Translations under genes and position numbers: made by a program | In this document: piece after piece, positions 10,201 through 18,330 of the stretch | Layout of the letters: each line of letters starts with the position of its first letter | How positions within the stretch are numbered: position 1 is the first letter of the stretch | The notes under the pieces: generated by a model | Database searches by the model: none | What the model saw: only the letters and a program-made list of their open reading frames with translations | What the model was told of the DNA's origin: nothing | Assembly (NCBI GenBank): GCA_902781315.1 | Contig: CACZIT010000003.1 | Coordinates: forward strand, 62,001 to 126,000 | Length of the DNA: 64,000 bases | Reading direction: 5' to 3' | Source: an uncultured Prevotellaceae bacterium | GTDB lineage: Bacteria > Bacteroidota > Bacteroidia > Bacteroidales > Bacteroidaceae

Positions 10201-13200
10201 ATGTCGTGCCATTCCCGCCCACGAGCTTTGAGCAGTTGTAGAACATCTGCGAGCTGAATGTATTAACTTCTGATGTGCTCCAATCGGTGCCGGCAGGTGC
10301 ATAGATGGTCTCAAGGACGGAGCAGCCGTAGAACATGTAGTACGTCATGGTGACATTCTCGATGTTGAGGTTTGCGACGTTGATTTCCTTGAGGCCCGTG
10401 CAATAGTAGAACCAGTAATTCAACGCCTTCAGCCCTTTGTAGCTGGCAAACGAGGCATCGAAGGTTACGTTCTTCAGTGTCGCGGTGGCCCACACTGGCT
10501 TGTTGCTGCTACCGTTACTGTTGTTGTTCAGCTTGAGCACGAAGGTGGCACCTTCGTTCTCTGCAGCGGCTCGACGCGTGGCCAGCTCGGTGTCGTAGTA
10601 GAACGTCACGGCAGTCTTGTCGGCCGAGAGGATGGCATATGGCCTTGGGGCAGCCGGGTCGGTGAAGTAGCCGGGCTGGCCTTCCTTGTCTATTCGGGCG
10701 TAGCTCTTGTCGGAACTATAAAACACAGTGCCGTAGCCACCGACGAGTTTCGGGCAGCCTGCAAACATGTTATAGGAGGAGTTGAGCGTAGCGCCTGTCC
10801 AGTCGGCATCGGCTGCCGCATTGATGGTCTCAAGCTTAGAGCAGCCGCTGAACATATAGCTTGCGTCTGTGAGAGCCTCCACAGTGAATGTCGTGAGGTT
10901 GAGTTCCGTGAGGGCTGAGCAGTTATAGAACATGCCGTTCGTCGAGGTCACCTGGGCGGTAGTGAACTGCGGGCCGAAGGTGATAGTGGAGAGAGCCGAA
11001 CAACCGTTGAACATATCGCTCATTGTAGTGACCTTGGCCGTGTTGAACCCCGAGAGGTCGAGGGCCGTGAGGACGGAGCATTGGCGGAACATGCCGGACA
11101 TGGAAGTGACCTCAGCGGTGGTGAAAGCGGAGCCGAAGGTAATCGATTCCAGAGCCGAACAGCCGAAGAACATATAGCTCATCGTGGTGACCTTGGCGGT
11201 GTTGAATCCAGAGAGGTCGAGCGAGGTGAGGGCACGGCAGTCGTTGAACATGTAGAACATCGTGGTGACGTTCTCGGTGTTGAGGTTCCCGATGCCGTTG
11301 ATGGTGGCGAGTGCCGTGCAGCCGTTGAACCAATTGCTGAGTCCCGTCAGGCCCTTGTAGTTCTTGAACGAGGCATCGAAGTTGACGGTGGTGAGTGCCG
11401 TCGTGGCCCATACAGGCTTGCCACTGCTACTGCTACTGTTATTGTTATTGCTGAGCTTGAGCAGGAACGTTGCGTCGGCATTCTCGGTGGCGGCTCGGTG
11501 CGTGGCCAGCTCGGTGTCGTAGAAGAACGTCAGGGTGGTCTTGTCAGCCGAGAGCAGGGCGTAGGGCCGCGGAGCATTCTTGACGGAGAAATAGCCTGGC
11601 TTGCCGAGGAGGCCGTCGATGCAGGCGCGGGCCTTGTCCAGTATGTTAGATGTGTAATACGTGCCATTGCCGCCAATCAGCTTTTCACAGCTGGAGAACA
11701 TCTGCGCGCTGCTGGTGATGGCGTCGCCCGTCCAGTCGGCATTGGCTGCCGCATAGATGGTCTCGAGGTTTCGGCAGTTGTAGAACATGCTTGCCGTGTT
11801 CGTGACATTCGTCATGTCGAAGCCCGAGAGGTCGAGCTCGGTGAAGCCCGTACAGCCGGAGAACATGCTTGACATGGTCGTCACGTTCTCGGTGCTGAGC
11901 GTAGAGAGGTCTATCGACGTGAGACCCGTACAGCCGGAGAACATGCTCGCCATGGTCGTCACGGTCTCGGTGTGGAGGTTCGAGAGGTCTATCGACGTGA
12001 GCGCCGAGCAACCCGAGAACCATCCGGCCAAAGACGTCAGGCCATGATAGTTGCCGAAGGAGCTGTCGAAGGTCACGCTGGTGAGGGTGGCACCCGTCCA
12101 GCTTTGGGCTATAGTATTGCCGTTCAGAGCTCTGAGAATGGTGACGTTGTCGGCGCGATGGCTGGACATCTGTGTGTCGTAGAAGAAACCGACCGCGACG
12201 GGCTGGCTGTCGGAGTTCTTCGTCACTACGGCGTAAGGCCGCGGCTGCGTCTTGTCAGTGAAGTAGCCGGGATTGGCGGAGCCGCCGTCTGGATGGGCAT
12301 AGGTCTTGTCGTTATTGTTGCTAGAGTCATATAAAGTCATAGCCCCTCCTATCAGTTTCTGACAATTACCGAACATATAGGCATTATCGGTGTTCGTCTC
12401 AGTGTTCCAGTCGGTTGCTGCGAAGATGGTTTCCAGACTCGTACACTGGTCAAACATCATATAAGTAGAAGTGACTTTTCCGACATTGAAGTTCATCAGG
12501 TCCAGCTCGATGAGAGCCCCGCACCCTTTGAACATGTTTTCCATTGTTGTGACGTTCTCGGTGTTGAGATACTCCAACCCTGTGATGCCTGTCAGCGCCG
12601 AGCACCAGATGAACCACTCCTTGAGGCTCGTGAGGTCATGATAGTTGCCAAAGCTCTCATCGAAGGTGACGCTGGTGAGCGTTGCGCCGGTCCAGTTCGG
12701 AGCAGCCGTATTTGCGTTCAGCCGTGTCAGGATGGTAGTGTTTTCTGTGGCGCGACTGTCCTTGTTCTTATCGTAGTAGAAGCTGACGGCCAAGGGCTGG
12801 TTGTCGGAGTTCTTCGTCACCACGGCATAGGCCACGGGGTCGCCTTTCCTCGAAAAGTAGCCAGGATTGGCGGCACCGCCGTCGATGTGGGCCATCGTGC
12901 CATCGGTCTTTTCGCTGTTATAATAGGTGCCGAGACCACCAACCAGGGCATTGCAATTCAAGAACATGCTGGTAGTGGCAGCGCCCGCTCCGACTGTCCA
13001 ACCATCACCAACATAGATAGTCAGCAGATTCGTGCAATAGCTGAACATGTAGCTCATCTCGGTAACGTTGGCCGTGTTGAAAGCCGAGAGGTCAAGTTCG
13101 GTCAGCGAGCACCAGCTGAACATGTCTGCCATCGTGGTGACATTCGTGGTGTTGAGGTTCTCTAAGCCTGTGATGGAGGTCAGGTTTGAACAATTCGAGA

Positions 13201-14599
13201 ACCACCGGTAGAGGCTTGTCAGGCCCGTGTAATCCTTGAAACTGGAATCGAAAGTGACTGAAGTGAGAGTTGAACTGGCCCATTCCTGATAGGCATTCGG
13301 CGAGTTCAGCGTTCGCACGATGGTCTTGCCCTCGGCTTTTCTGGTCTCTTTATCTTTGTCGTAATAGAAGGTCACGGCCACGGCCTTGCCCTCGGCATCC
13401 TTCTCCACGGCGGCGTAGGCCAAGTCTACACCCTTCTGCGAGAAAAATCCAGGGGCGGACGGACCGCCGTCGACATGGGCGAAATCGATGGTATTAGACG
13501 ACGAGTCATACACCGTGCCGGCACTGCCCACGAGCTTGTTGCAGGCACTGAACATATCGTTGTAGTCTGTTAGCTTATCAGTTTTCCAGTCGCCAGTGGC
13601 ATAAATGGCATCTAGATTGCTGCAATTGTAGAACATATCTCTCGTGTCTGTCAGACTTGACACGTCAAAATGAGTCAGGTCCAGTTCCGTCAACGAAGAG
13701 CAGTTGGCAAACATATAATACATCGACGTCACTTTCGAGGTGTTCAGATACTCCAACCCGCTGATTGAGGTCAACGCAGAACAGCCGCTGAACCAATCGG
13801 ACAGATTGGTGAGACCTGTGACATTGGCAAAGGAGGCATCGAAGGTGGCAGAGGTGAGCGAACTGCCAGTCCAGGGGTGCTGCCGATTGAGATCCTTCAC
13901 GATGACGACATTGGGATTACTACCGCGGTTGGCACTCTCCGTATCGTAGTAGAAGCTGACAGCCACGGGCTTGGAATCCTCGTTCATCGTCACGGCAGCA
14001 TAGGCTGTCGGCTCCGTCGGGTCGGTGAAGTAGCCGGGATTGGCGGAGCCGCCGTCGATGCGGGCACGGCTGACGCCGACAGCGTATTGATAATATGAAG
14101 TCAGTGCGCCGCCGACAAGGCTTGTGCAACCATCGAACATAGAGCTGCTGTTCGTGATCTTGCCCGTGTTCCAGTTGGTGCCAGCCGCGGCATAGATGGT
14201 CTCCAGCTTAGAACAGCCGGCAAACATCTCTTCAGTTCTTGTGACGTTAGTCACGTTCAGGTTCGTTACGTCAATCTCCCGCAGGGCACTACAATAATAG
14301 AACCACCGATAGAGGCTTGTCAGTCCGGTGTAGTTCTTGAAACTCTCATCGAAGGTGACGGTTCTGACCGAGCTCCCGCACCATTTGTTTGAGACGCCTT
14401 CTTCGTTCAGGTTCTCCACAACGGTGGTGTTGTCAAGTCCGTTGAAGCTGTTCTTGTTCGTGTCGTAATGGAACGCTACGGCCACGTGAGCTCCATCCTC
14501 ATTCGTCACGACGGCGTAGGCTTCCTGCGCCTGTGCGCTTGCGAAGCCTGTCAATGCCATGAGCATGGCTAATAATAGTCTTAGTTTTTTCATATTCAT
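7286..14599 (-). CDS. Giant DUF285/BspA repeat surface protein with two dockerin repeats
   Basis: 2437 residues with signal peptide LRLLLAMLMALTGFASAQAQ. Eleven modules of about 170-260 residues each open with a strand pair of the type PYAVVTKNSDSQPVAV-FFYDT. Each continues with DUF285 leucine-rich units of about 23-26 residues (LDLSGFNTAKVTTMSYMF, C-s-aLtsI) and closes with AxIDGxxGxPGYFTDP. The module heads fall into two classes: a longer form (modules 1-5 and 9) and a shorter form PYALLSADKTAVTFYYDTE (modules 6-8, 10, 11). The C terminus has two dockerin halves, GDVNKDGSITIADVTALV and ADVTGEGQVTIADVKQLV. Likely displayed or secreted; adhesion is inferred from relatives. A -7 box lies at 14705-14712. 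The modular repeats make copy number prone to recombination. Confidence 0.9.
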   Translation of the reverse strand: MNMKKLRLLLAMLMALTGFASAQAQEAYAVVTNEDGAHVAVAFHYDTNKNSFNGLDNTTVVENLNEEGVSNKWCGSSVRTVTFDESFKNYTGLTSLYRWFYYCSALREIDVTNLNVTNVTRTEEMFAGCSKLETIYAAAGTNWNTGKITNSSSMFDGCTSLVGGALTSYYQYAVGVSRARIDGGSANPGYFTDPTEPTAYAAVTMNEDSKPVAVSFYYDTESANRGSNPNVVIVKDLNRQHPWTGSSLTSATFDASFANVTGLTNLSDWFSGCSALTSISGLEYLNTSKVTSMYYMFANCSSLTELDLTHFDVSSLTDTRDMFYNCSNLDAIYATGDWKTDKLTDYNDMFSACNKLVGSAGTVYDSSSNTIDFAHVDGGPSAPGFFSQKGVDLAYAAVEKDAEGKAVAVTFYYDKDKETRKAEGKTIVRTLNSPNAYQEWASSTLTSVTFDSSFKDYTGLTSLYRWFSNCSNLTSITGLENLNTTNVTTMADMFSWCSLTELDLSAFNTANVTEMSYMFSYCTNLLTIYVGDGWTVGAGAATTSMFLNCNALVGGLGTYYNSEKTDGTMAHIDGGAANPGYFSRKGDPVAYAVVTKNSDNQPLAVSFYYDKNKDSRATENTTILTRLNANTAAPNWTGATLTSVTFDESFGNYHDLTSLKEWFIWCSALTGITGLEYLNTENVTTMENMFKGCGALIELDLMNFNVGKVTSTYMMFDQCTSLETIFAATDWNTETNTDNAYMFGNCQKLIGGAMTLYDSSNNNDKTYAHPDGGSANPGYFTDKTQPRPYAVVTKNSDSQPVAVGFFYDTQMSSHRADNVTILRALNGNTIAQSWTGATLTSVTFDSSFGNYHGLTSLAGWFSGCSALTSIDLSNLHTETVTTMASMFSGCTGLTSIDLSTLSTENVTTMSSMFSGCTGFTELDLSGFDMTNVTNTASMFYNCRNLETIYAAANADWTGDAITSSAQMFSSCEKLIGGNGTYYTSNILDKARACIDGLLGKPGYFSVKNAPRPYALLSADKTTLTFFYDTELATHRAATENADATFLLKLSNNNNSSSSSGKPVWATTALTTVNFDASFKNYKGLTGLSNWFNGCTALATINGIGNLNTENVTTMFYMFNDCRALTSLDLSGFNTAKVTTMSYMFFGCSALESITFGSAFTTAEVTSMSGMFRQCSVLTALDLSGFNTAKVTTMSDMFNGCSALSTITFGPQFTTAQVTSTNGMFYNCSALTELNLTTFTVEALTDASYMFSGCSKLETINAAADADWTGATLNSSYNMFAGCPKLVGGYGTVFYSSDKSYARIDKEGQPGYFTDPAAPRPYAILSADKTAVTFYYDTELATRRAAAENEGATFVLKLNNNSNGSSNKPVWATATLKNVTFDASFASYKGLKALNYWFYYCTGLKEINVANLNIENVTMTYYMFYGCSVLETIYAPAGTDWSTSEVNTFSSQMFYNCSKLVGGNGTTYTNIPSDNTRARIDGLGGQPGYFTDPAAPQPYALLTADQTAVTFYYDAELATRKADPENADAKFVMLHSLSGSTPAWASSALTSVTFDNSFDQYRSLKNLSYWFYGCSSLTSIDLSKLHTENVTTMRSMFYNCYALTELDVSGFEMANVTDIREMFYSCTSLETIYAAAGTNWNLETITSSSRMFHNCPKLVGGYGTIYTSATDQTQDKNRACIDTPDQPGYFTDPTAARPYAMVTLNEESKPIAVSFFYDTELATRKAANPDATFALALSNNNNNYNSPTAWNSATLTSVTFDASFKNYKGLTGLSNWFSGCSSLASIDLSNLNTENVTTMYYMFSSCSALTSLDLSGFDVGKLTSTGWMFSGCTNLETIYAATGTNWNAITSSSYMFQYCSKLVGGNGTPFNSAYLDKARACIDGLDGQPGYFTDPTAARPYALLSADKTAVAFYYDTELATRKAAPENAGATVLFKLSSNGATPVWATATLTSATFDPSFKDFTGLTDLRFWFNNCTGLTSLDLTNLSTPNVTLMASMFYGCTNLVSITFSERFSTANVTRMDAMFNGCSALTQLDLSSFNTAKVTEMNSMFSRCSSLNAITFGSGFTTPLVTKMSSMFSGCTALTELDLSTFSPESVNDTQSMFDGCSALETIYAAPEANWNVSSLLWDNYMFSNCSKLVGGNGTNYEYGYTSKTRACIDGLNGQPGYFTDKAKDRAYAMLSANKTAVTFYYDKQAAERKADPANDGATFVYRLKYVEENVLAAWRTTSLTTVSFDPSFKDYAGLTNTSNWFRECTGLTTINGLENLNTENVTSMVYMFQNCSALTELDVSSFATEKLTSIDYMFSGCTNLKTIYAKAGTNWNTNTPTSRYMFLNCRALVGGRGTAYCYNTMADVDANRARIDGLDGQPGYFTDPDAFLLGDVNKDGSITIADVTALVNIILGKDTAGSYDRRAADVTGEGQVTIADVKQLVNMVLE

Positions 14600-14629
14600 T
14601 AAGTCTTAATTTGTTAATAAATTCATGCC

Positions 14630-14662
14630 GTACCCCTCTCCTCTAGAAGGGGGAGAAAACAG
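14630..14662. repeat. Palindromic element in leader of the DUF285 gene
   Basis: TACCCCTCTCCTCTAGAAGG followed by GGGAG: facing pyrimidine/purine arms around CTCTAGAAG, between the -7 box and the start codon. Confidence 0.55.
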
Positions 14663-14704
14663 ATGTGGACAGAGGAACTCCTACAAATGACTATATCTCC
14701 GCTG

Positions 14705-14712
14705 CAAAGTTA
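14705..14712 (-). promoter_or_regulatory. -7 promoter box of DUF285 gene
   Basis: Minus-strand TAACTTTG, 106 bases ahead of the start at 14599. The rest of 14600-14819 holds only the palindromic element and the tail of the upstream gene's transcript. Confidence 0.7.
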
Positions 14713-14819
14713 CGGAAAAAAAAGGCTCGTCATTTGTATATTTGAGTCAAAGATTTGAACTTTTGGAACATTTTGGGGGCAAATCGGCACTTTTTGACAA
14801 AAACAGCTATCAAAAAACG

Positions 14820-17237
14820 TCAATCTGAAACATACTGCGAGGGAGGGATGCCGAAGCGGCGACGGAAGGTTCGGGAGAAATGGCTGGTATCTGAAAAAGC
14901 ACAGTGAATGGCAATTTCGGCTATCGTGTATTTGGGTGTATGGGCCAGCAGGCGCAATGCCTCCTGCATGCGTTGCTCCAGGATGTAGGCCGAAGGCGTC
15001 ATGCCGGTGAGGGCATGCAGCTTGCGCACTAGTTGCGAACTGCTCATGAACAGCTCTGCTGCCACGGTCTTTGTGCTTACGTCGCCCTTCGCCATTTGGC
15101 CGAGGATGACCTCGTTGAGTTTCTTCAGGAATTCCTTGCTGGACTCTGAGAGTTGCTTCTCCCTTTCCTTTTCGGCATGGTCGGCTACAGACAGCGAGCC
15201 ATCGGCGGTAGCACCGGCCTTCGCCAACAGCCGGCGACGCTGCTCGAGCAGTTTGGCGATGCGCAGTCGCAGTTCGTCGGCAAGGAACGGCTTCGTCAGG
15301 TAGGCATCGGCACCTGCCGCAATGCCGCGCAGGCGGTCGGCGTCGGTGACGCGGGCAGTGACGACGACGACGGGTATGTGGTCGGTAATGATATTGGCAC
15401 GTATGCGGCGACACAACTCCAGTCCGTCCATGGTAGGCATCATCACATCGGTGACGATGACATCGGGCACGAGTGCCTCTGCCTTGTAGACGCCCTCCTG
15501 ACCGTCGGCGGCAAAGACCACCTCGAAGTCGGGTTCGAGCACACTGCCTATGTAGGCTGCCACGTCGGGATTGTCCTCAACGACAAGGGCAAGTCCCTCA
15601 GCGCCGGGTAAGACGTCACGTGTGCCTTGATGCTTGTGCTTTGAACCATCGCCTTGCGACATTGCCCCTTTTACGCCGTCGCGAAGCAACATTGCCCCGT
15701 CGACTTCCGACTTCTTCATGGCAACATCGAGAAGCTGGTTCACCAGCTGTAGCAGTTGGTTGGCATTGCGCGTGATGACGGGGAGGTCCAGCTTGTCGGC
15801 CACGCCCAGGATGACGGTGAGCGGCGTGCGGAACTGGTGAGTCATGTTGGTATAGAATTCGTCGCGCGCGGCCTGCAGCCGTTGCATGGCACGCATGGAG
15901 TGGTTTCGCGTGCGAATGGCATAGACGAGTGCGGCGATGACAGCCAGAGCCAGCAGTCCAACGAGGAGCGAGGCGATGAGGATGATGCGGTTTTCGCGCC
16001 GCTGCTGGTCGTTCTCATCGCTGAGTTCGTCGTTGTGCAGCTGGGCATTGGCCTTGCCGAGCACGTTGTGCATCTCGTCGTAGTGCAACGAGTCCATCAT
16101 GGCCGAATAGCGGCGCAGGGCTGCCAAAGCCTCGCGAGGACTGTCGGGTTCGAGCGCCTCGGCCAGCGACTTGTGGTCGTAGCACACGGACCGCATGTTG
16201 CCCACCTCCTGCTGCAATGCTATGGCACGGCGGATGACGGGCACGGCCTCGCTGTTGCGCTTCATGTCGAGCAAGTTGAAGGCCACATACTCCAGGCTGA
16301 TGGCCAACAGGTTACGGTCGACAACAGGCATCTGTTCGACGGTGGCCACGGCCTGGCGCGACATCTCGAGGGCCTGCTCGAGGTTGCCGGCGCGGTTGTA
16401 GGCATAGGAGAGCTGCGAGAGGTGATTGACCACACCGGCATCGTAGCCGATGCGACGGGCTGCCTCGACGGCCTGTCGGCCATACGAAATGGCTTTTTCA
16501 GGCTCTTTGGCCACATTATACACCTCGCAGGCGATGCCGAGGTAGTTGTGGGTGTTGAGGTCGGACCCCGTCTGGCGGTCGGTGTCGATGGCTTTCTGGA
16601 CAAAGTGCTTGGCCTCGTCTATGTAGCCTAAGCTGAGGTCGATGATGGCCATATAGTTATAGGAACGCGCCAGGGGCTGCAGCAAGTTGTGCCGACGGCT
16701 GAACTTTTCGGCCTGCATCTCCGCCTCGGTGGCTTCGGTATTGCGAGAGAGTTTGAAGAGGCTGTAGCCGCGGTCGCAGAGTAGCGTGGCCTGCAGCATG
16801 GGGTCGCCCTTTCGGCCGGAGGTGTTCTTTTCGGGCGGACTGATGCGAAGGGCTGCTTCGCAGTGGCGAAGGGCATCTTCGAAGCGTCCGCAGCTGATGT
16901 AGAAGCGATCGGCAGCAAAATGCACGAGGAAGTCTGCGGTGTCCTTCGGCAGGCTGCCCAGCGAGGATGCCGGGCCGTCGCCAAGTCGCTGCCACAGCGG
17001 TTCCGTCAGCTGGTCGTCAGCCAGACAGACATCTACAATCTTGCGCGCCAGCACGGGCCGCTGGCTTTTAGCTGCCTTGGGATAGATGGCAAGCAACGAG
17101 TCCACCATCTCCTCGGGCGTAGCCTCGGCATCCTTGCCGACAGTCGCCTTCGCTGCCGATTGTGCCTGCATGCTCAGCGAGACAAACAGCCCGACGAGCG
17201 ACAGCAGAGCAAAGAGCAGTATTCGTTTTTTCATCAT
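14820..17237 (-). CDS. TPR-sensor / HisKA / receiver / AraC regulator lacking the HATPase domain
   Basis: Resembles the one-polypeptide hybrid two-component regulators of Bacteroidetes. The start at 17237 gives signal peptide KKRILLFALLSLVGLFVSLS (an ATG at 17285 is further upstream). Residues ~45-400 are TPR helices in the periplasm, one membrane span sits at ~417-441, then a HisKA-like helix THQFRTPLT with His467. Only ~45 residues later the receiver begins (LALVVEDNPDVAAY; phospho-acceptor Asp597 in VTDVMMP; Lys649 in LTKPF). The C terminus is an AraC/XylS double HTH ending IPPSQYVSD. The ATP-binding HATPase_c domain (N, G1, G2 boxes) that should separate HisKA and receiver is absent. In its place is a basic/Gly linker encoded by repeat-like DNA at about 15600-15715. 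It can hardly autophosphorylate as written. The -7 box is at 17305-17312. Confidence 0.85.
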   Translation of the reverse strand: MMKKRILLFALLSLVGLFVSLSMQAQSAAKATVGKDAEATPEEMVDSLLAIYPKAAKSQRPVLARKIVDVCLADDQLTEPLWQRLGDGPASSLGSLPKDTADFLVHFAADRFYISCGRFEDALRHCEAALRISPPEKNTSGRKGDPMLQATLLCDRGYSLFKLSRNTEATEAEMQAEKFSRRHNLLQPLARSYNYMAIIDLSLGYIDEAKHFVQKAIDTDRQTGSDLNTHNYLGIACEVYNVAKEPEKAISYGRQAVEAARRIGYDAGVVNHLSQLSYAYNRAGNLEQALEMSRQAVATVEQMPVVDRNLLAISLEYVAFNLLDMKRNSEAVPVIRRAIALQQEVGNMRSVCYDHKSLAEALEPDSPREALAALRRYSAMMDSLHYDEMHNVLGKANAQLHNDELSDENDQQRRENRIILIASLLVGLLALAVIAALVYAIRTRNHSMRAMQRLQAARDEFYTNMTHQFRTPLTVILGVADKLDLPVITRNANQLLQLVNQLLDVAMKKSEVDGAMLLRDGVKGAMSQGDGSKHKHQGTRDVLPGAEGLALVVEDNPDVAAYIGSVLEPDFEVVFAADGQEGVYKAEALVPDVIVTDVMMPTMDGLELCRRIRANIITDHIPVVVVTARVTDADRLRGIAAGADAYLTKPFLADELRLRIAKLLEQRRRLLAKAGATADGSLSVADHAEKEREKQLSESSKEFLKKLNEVILGQMAKGDVSTKTVAAELFMSSSQLVRKLHALTGMTPSAYILEQRMQEALRLLAHTPKYTIAEIAIHCAFSDTSHFSRTFRRRFGIPPSQYVSD
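15600..15715. repeat. Family-B-like hairpin repeat inside the regulator gene
   Basis: On the minus strand GGGGCAATGTTGCTTCGCGAC and GGGGCAATGTCGCAAGGCGA occur about 35 bases apart, followed by TGGTTCAAAGC. The CAATG + short hairpin + GGTTCAA pattern matches the intergenic arrays at 655-828 and 19009-19200. It codes for the linker where an ATPase domain would be expected. Confidence 0.5.
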
Positions 17238-17304
17238 TAACAGTTGCACCCAAAAGACGGGAAGCACCATCGGTGCCGTCATCATTTTGCCTGGGTTTGC
17301 GTTG

Positions 17305-17312
17305 CAAAGATA
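17305..17312 (-). promoter_or_regulatory. -7 promoter box of the hybrid regulator
   Basis: Minus-strand TATCTTTG, 68 bases ahead of the chosen start at 17237. A start at 17285 would leave almost no leader, which supports the downstream start. Confidence 0.65.
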
Positions 17313-17376
17313 GAAAAAGTTTCACTAATCGCCAAGGATTTTCCGAAAAACGTTTTGTGCTCTCCGCTTTTTCCGC

Positions 17377-17384
17377 TACCTTTG
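17377..17384 (+). promoter_or_regulatory. -7 promoter box of Nudix gene
   Basis: TACCTTTG, with TTTTG at 17353-17357 about 19 bases upstream as a -33 element, 35 bases ahead of the ATG at 17419. It is divergent from the regulator promoter. Confidence 0.7.
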
Positions 17385-17418
17385 CAGCAACAATGAATCA
17401 TACAAGCAAAGAGAAGAC

Positions 17419-17856
17419 ATGGAACAAGAGAAACTGACACTTCAGAGCAGCAAGCCGACTGTGCACGTGGTGGCGGCAGTGGTGAAAAAGGGCGACCGCA
17501 TACTTTGCACGCAGCGCACGCGGTCGCACAAGAACTACAACAGCGAGCGGTGGGAGTTTCCCGGCGGAAAGGTGAAAGAGGGCGAAAGCGACCACGAGGC
17601 GCTCATCCGCGAGATTCGCGAGGAGATGGCGTGGGATGTCTTCGTGGGTCGACCCGCAGCACGCGTCGTGCATGAGTATCCCGACTTCATCATCGACATG
17701 ACAGCCTACTACTGCCTGGCCGAGAACGACGACTTCCGCCTGCTGGAACACCTCGATGCCCGCTGGCTCACACTCGACGAACTCGACACGCTGAACTGGG
17801 CCGACGCCGACCGCAAGATTGTGGCACAGCTGAAGGAGGCTGCTTTCAAATCGTAA
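17419..17856 (+). CDS. mutT: MutT-like Nudix hydrolase
   Basis: 145 residues, the usual size for MutT/8-oxo-dGTP diphosphatase, which cleans oxidised nucleotides from the pool. The Nudix box reads GGKVKEGESDHEALIREIRE followed by EMAWDV, so the metal-binding REIREE core is present. The Gly of the usual REExGU is replaced by Ala. Before the box is WEFPGGK, and the strand VVAAVVKKGDRILCTQR is typical of MutT. A clear terminator follows at 17949-17986. Other substrates (CTP, dCTP) are possible. Confidence 0.88.
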   Translation: MEQEKLTLQSSKPTVHVVAAVVKKGDRILCTQRTRSHKNYNSERWEFPGGKVKEGESDHEALIREIREEMAWDVFVGRPAARVVHEYPDFIIDMTAYYCLAENDDFRLLEHLDARWLTLDELDTLNWADADRKIVAQLKEAAFKS

Positions 17857-17948
17857 CCACACGGCAAGGGCAAAAGTCTGCCCGATTCCAGGCCGTTTTT
17901 GCGAGCAACGATTCCTTTGGTCGCAAATAAGCCAAAATTTCGACATTT

Positions 17949-17986
17949 TGCTAACACATTGTCGCCCAACGTGTTAGCATTTTTTT
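17949..17986 (+). terminator. Rho-independent terminator of Nudix gene
   Basis: Perfect 9-bp stem TGCTAACAC (17949-17957) / GTGTTAGCA (17971-17979) followed by seven T. Confidence 0.85.
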
Positions 17987-18015
17987 GTTTTTCTCCGCCT
18001 TTTCCCAGCCAACGA

Positions 18016-18170
18016 AAACCTATGGTTTAGTCCTTCTAAACCTATCGTTTTACCCCTACATACCTATGTTCTGGACGATACAGACCTACGCTCTAGTGGG
18101 TCTAAACCCATGCGTTGTAGCAACGAAACCATAGCTTTTGACGATGCAACCACTACTTCATGTTCAACCA
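18016..18170. repeat. Decayed tandem array, ~22-bp period
   Basis: Seven consecutive units of 21-23 bases start at 18016, 18038, 18060, 18083, 18104, 18126 and 18149. Each opens with a form of AAACCTATG (AAACCTATG, AAACCTATC, ATACCTATG, GACCTACG, AAACCCATG, AAACCATAG, ACCACTAC). The remainder of each unit varies. With the terminators on either side it fills the 474-base gap between the Nudix and B3/B4 genes. No ORF is convincing here. Confidence 0.65.
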
Positions 18171-18245
18171 AACGCCCTTCCGAGCCAAATGTGTCAATGT
18201 TTTTGACGCTCCGCCGCTCTAGTTTGCATTTTTCATTTGTACAAA

Positions 18246-18281
18246 AAAAGTCACAAAATCTCTCTCGATTTCGTGACTTTT
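18246..18281 (-). terminator. Terminator downstream of B3/B4 gene
   Basis: Arms 18246-18260 (AAAAGTCACAAAATC) and 18267-18281 (GATTTCGTGACTTTT) pair in 14 of 15 positions around TCTCTC. The A-run before the left arm gives the U tract for leftward transcription. A T-run on the other side may let it work in both directions. Confidence 0.8.
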
Positions 18282-18330
18282 ACATTTTTTAGCATCAAAT
18301 TGCAATCGGCGAGGGGCCGGGAGAGGTTGC

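Noticed and set aside
11081-11872. 263-codon rightward frame opposite DUF285 repeats
   Set aside because: Same cause: repeat-derived antisense frame.
18016-18170. Possible CRISPR array
   Set aside because: Units are about 22 bases with no alternation of conserved repeat and unique spacer of usual length, and no cas genes are in the window.
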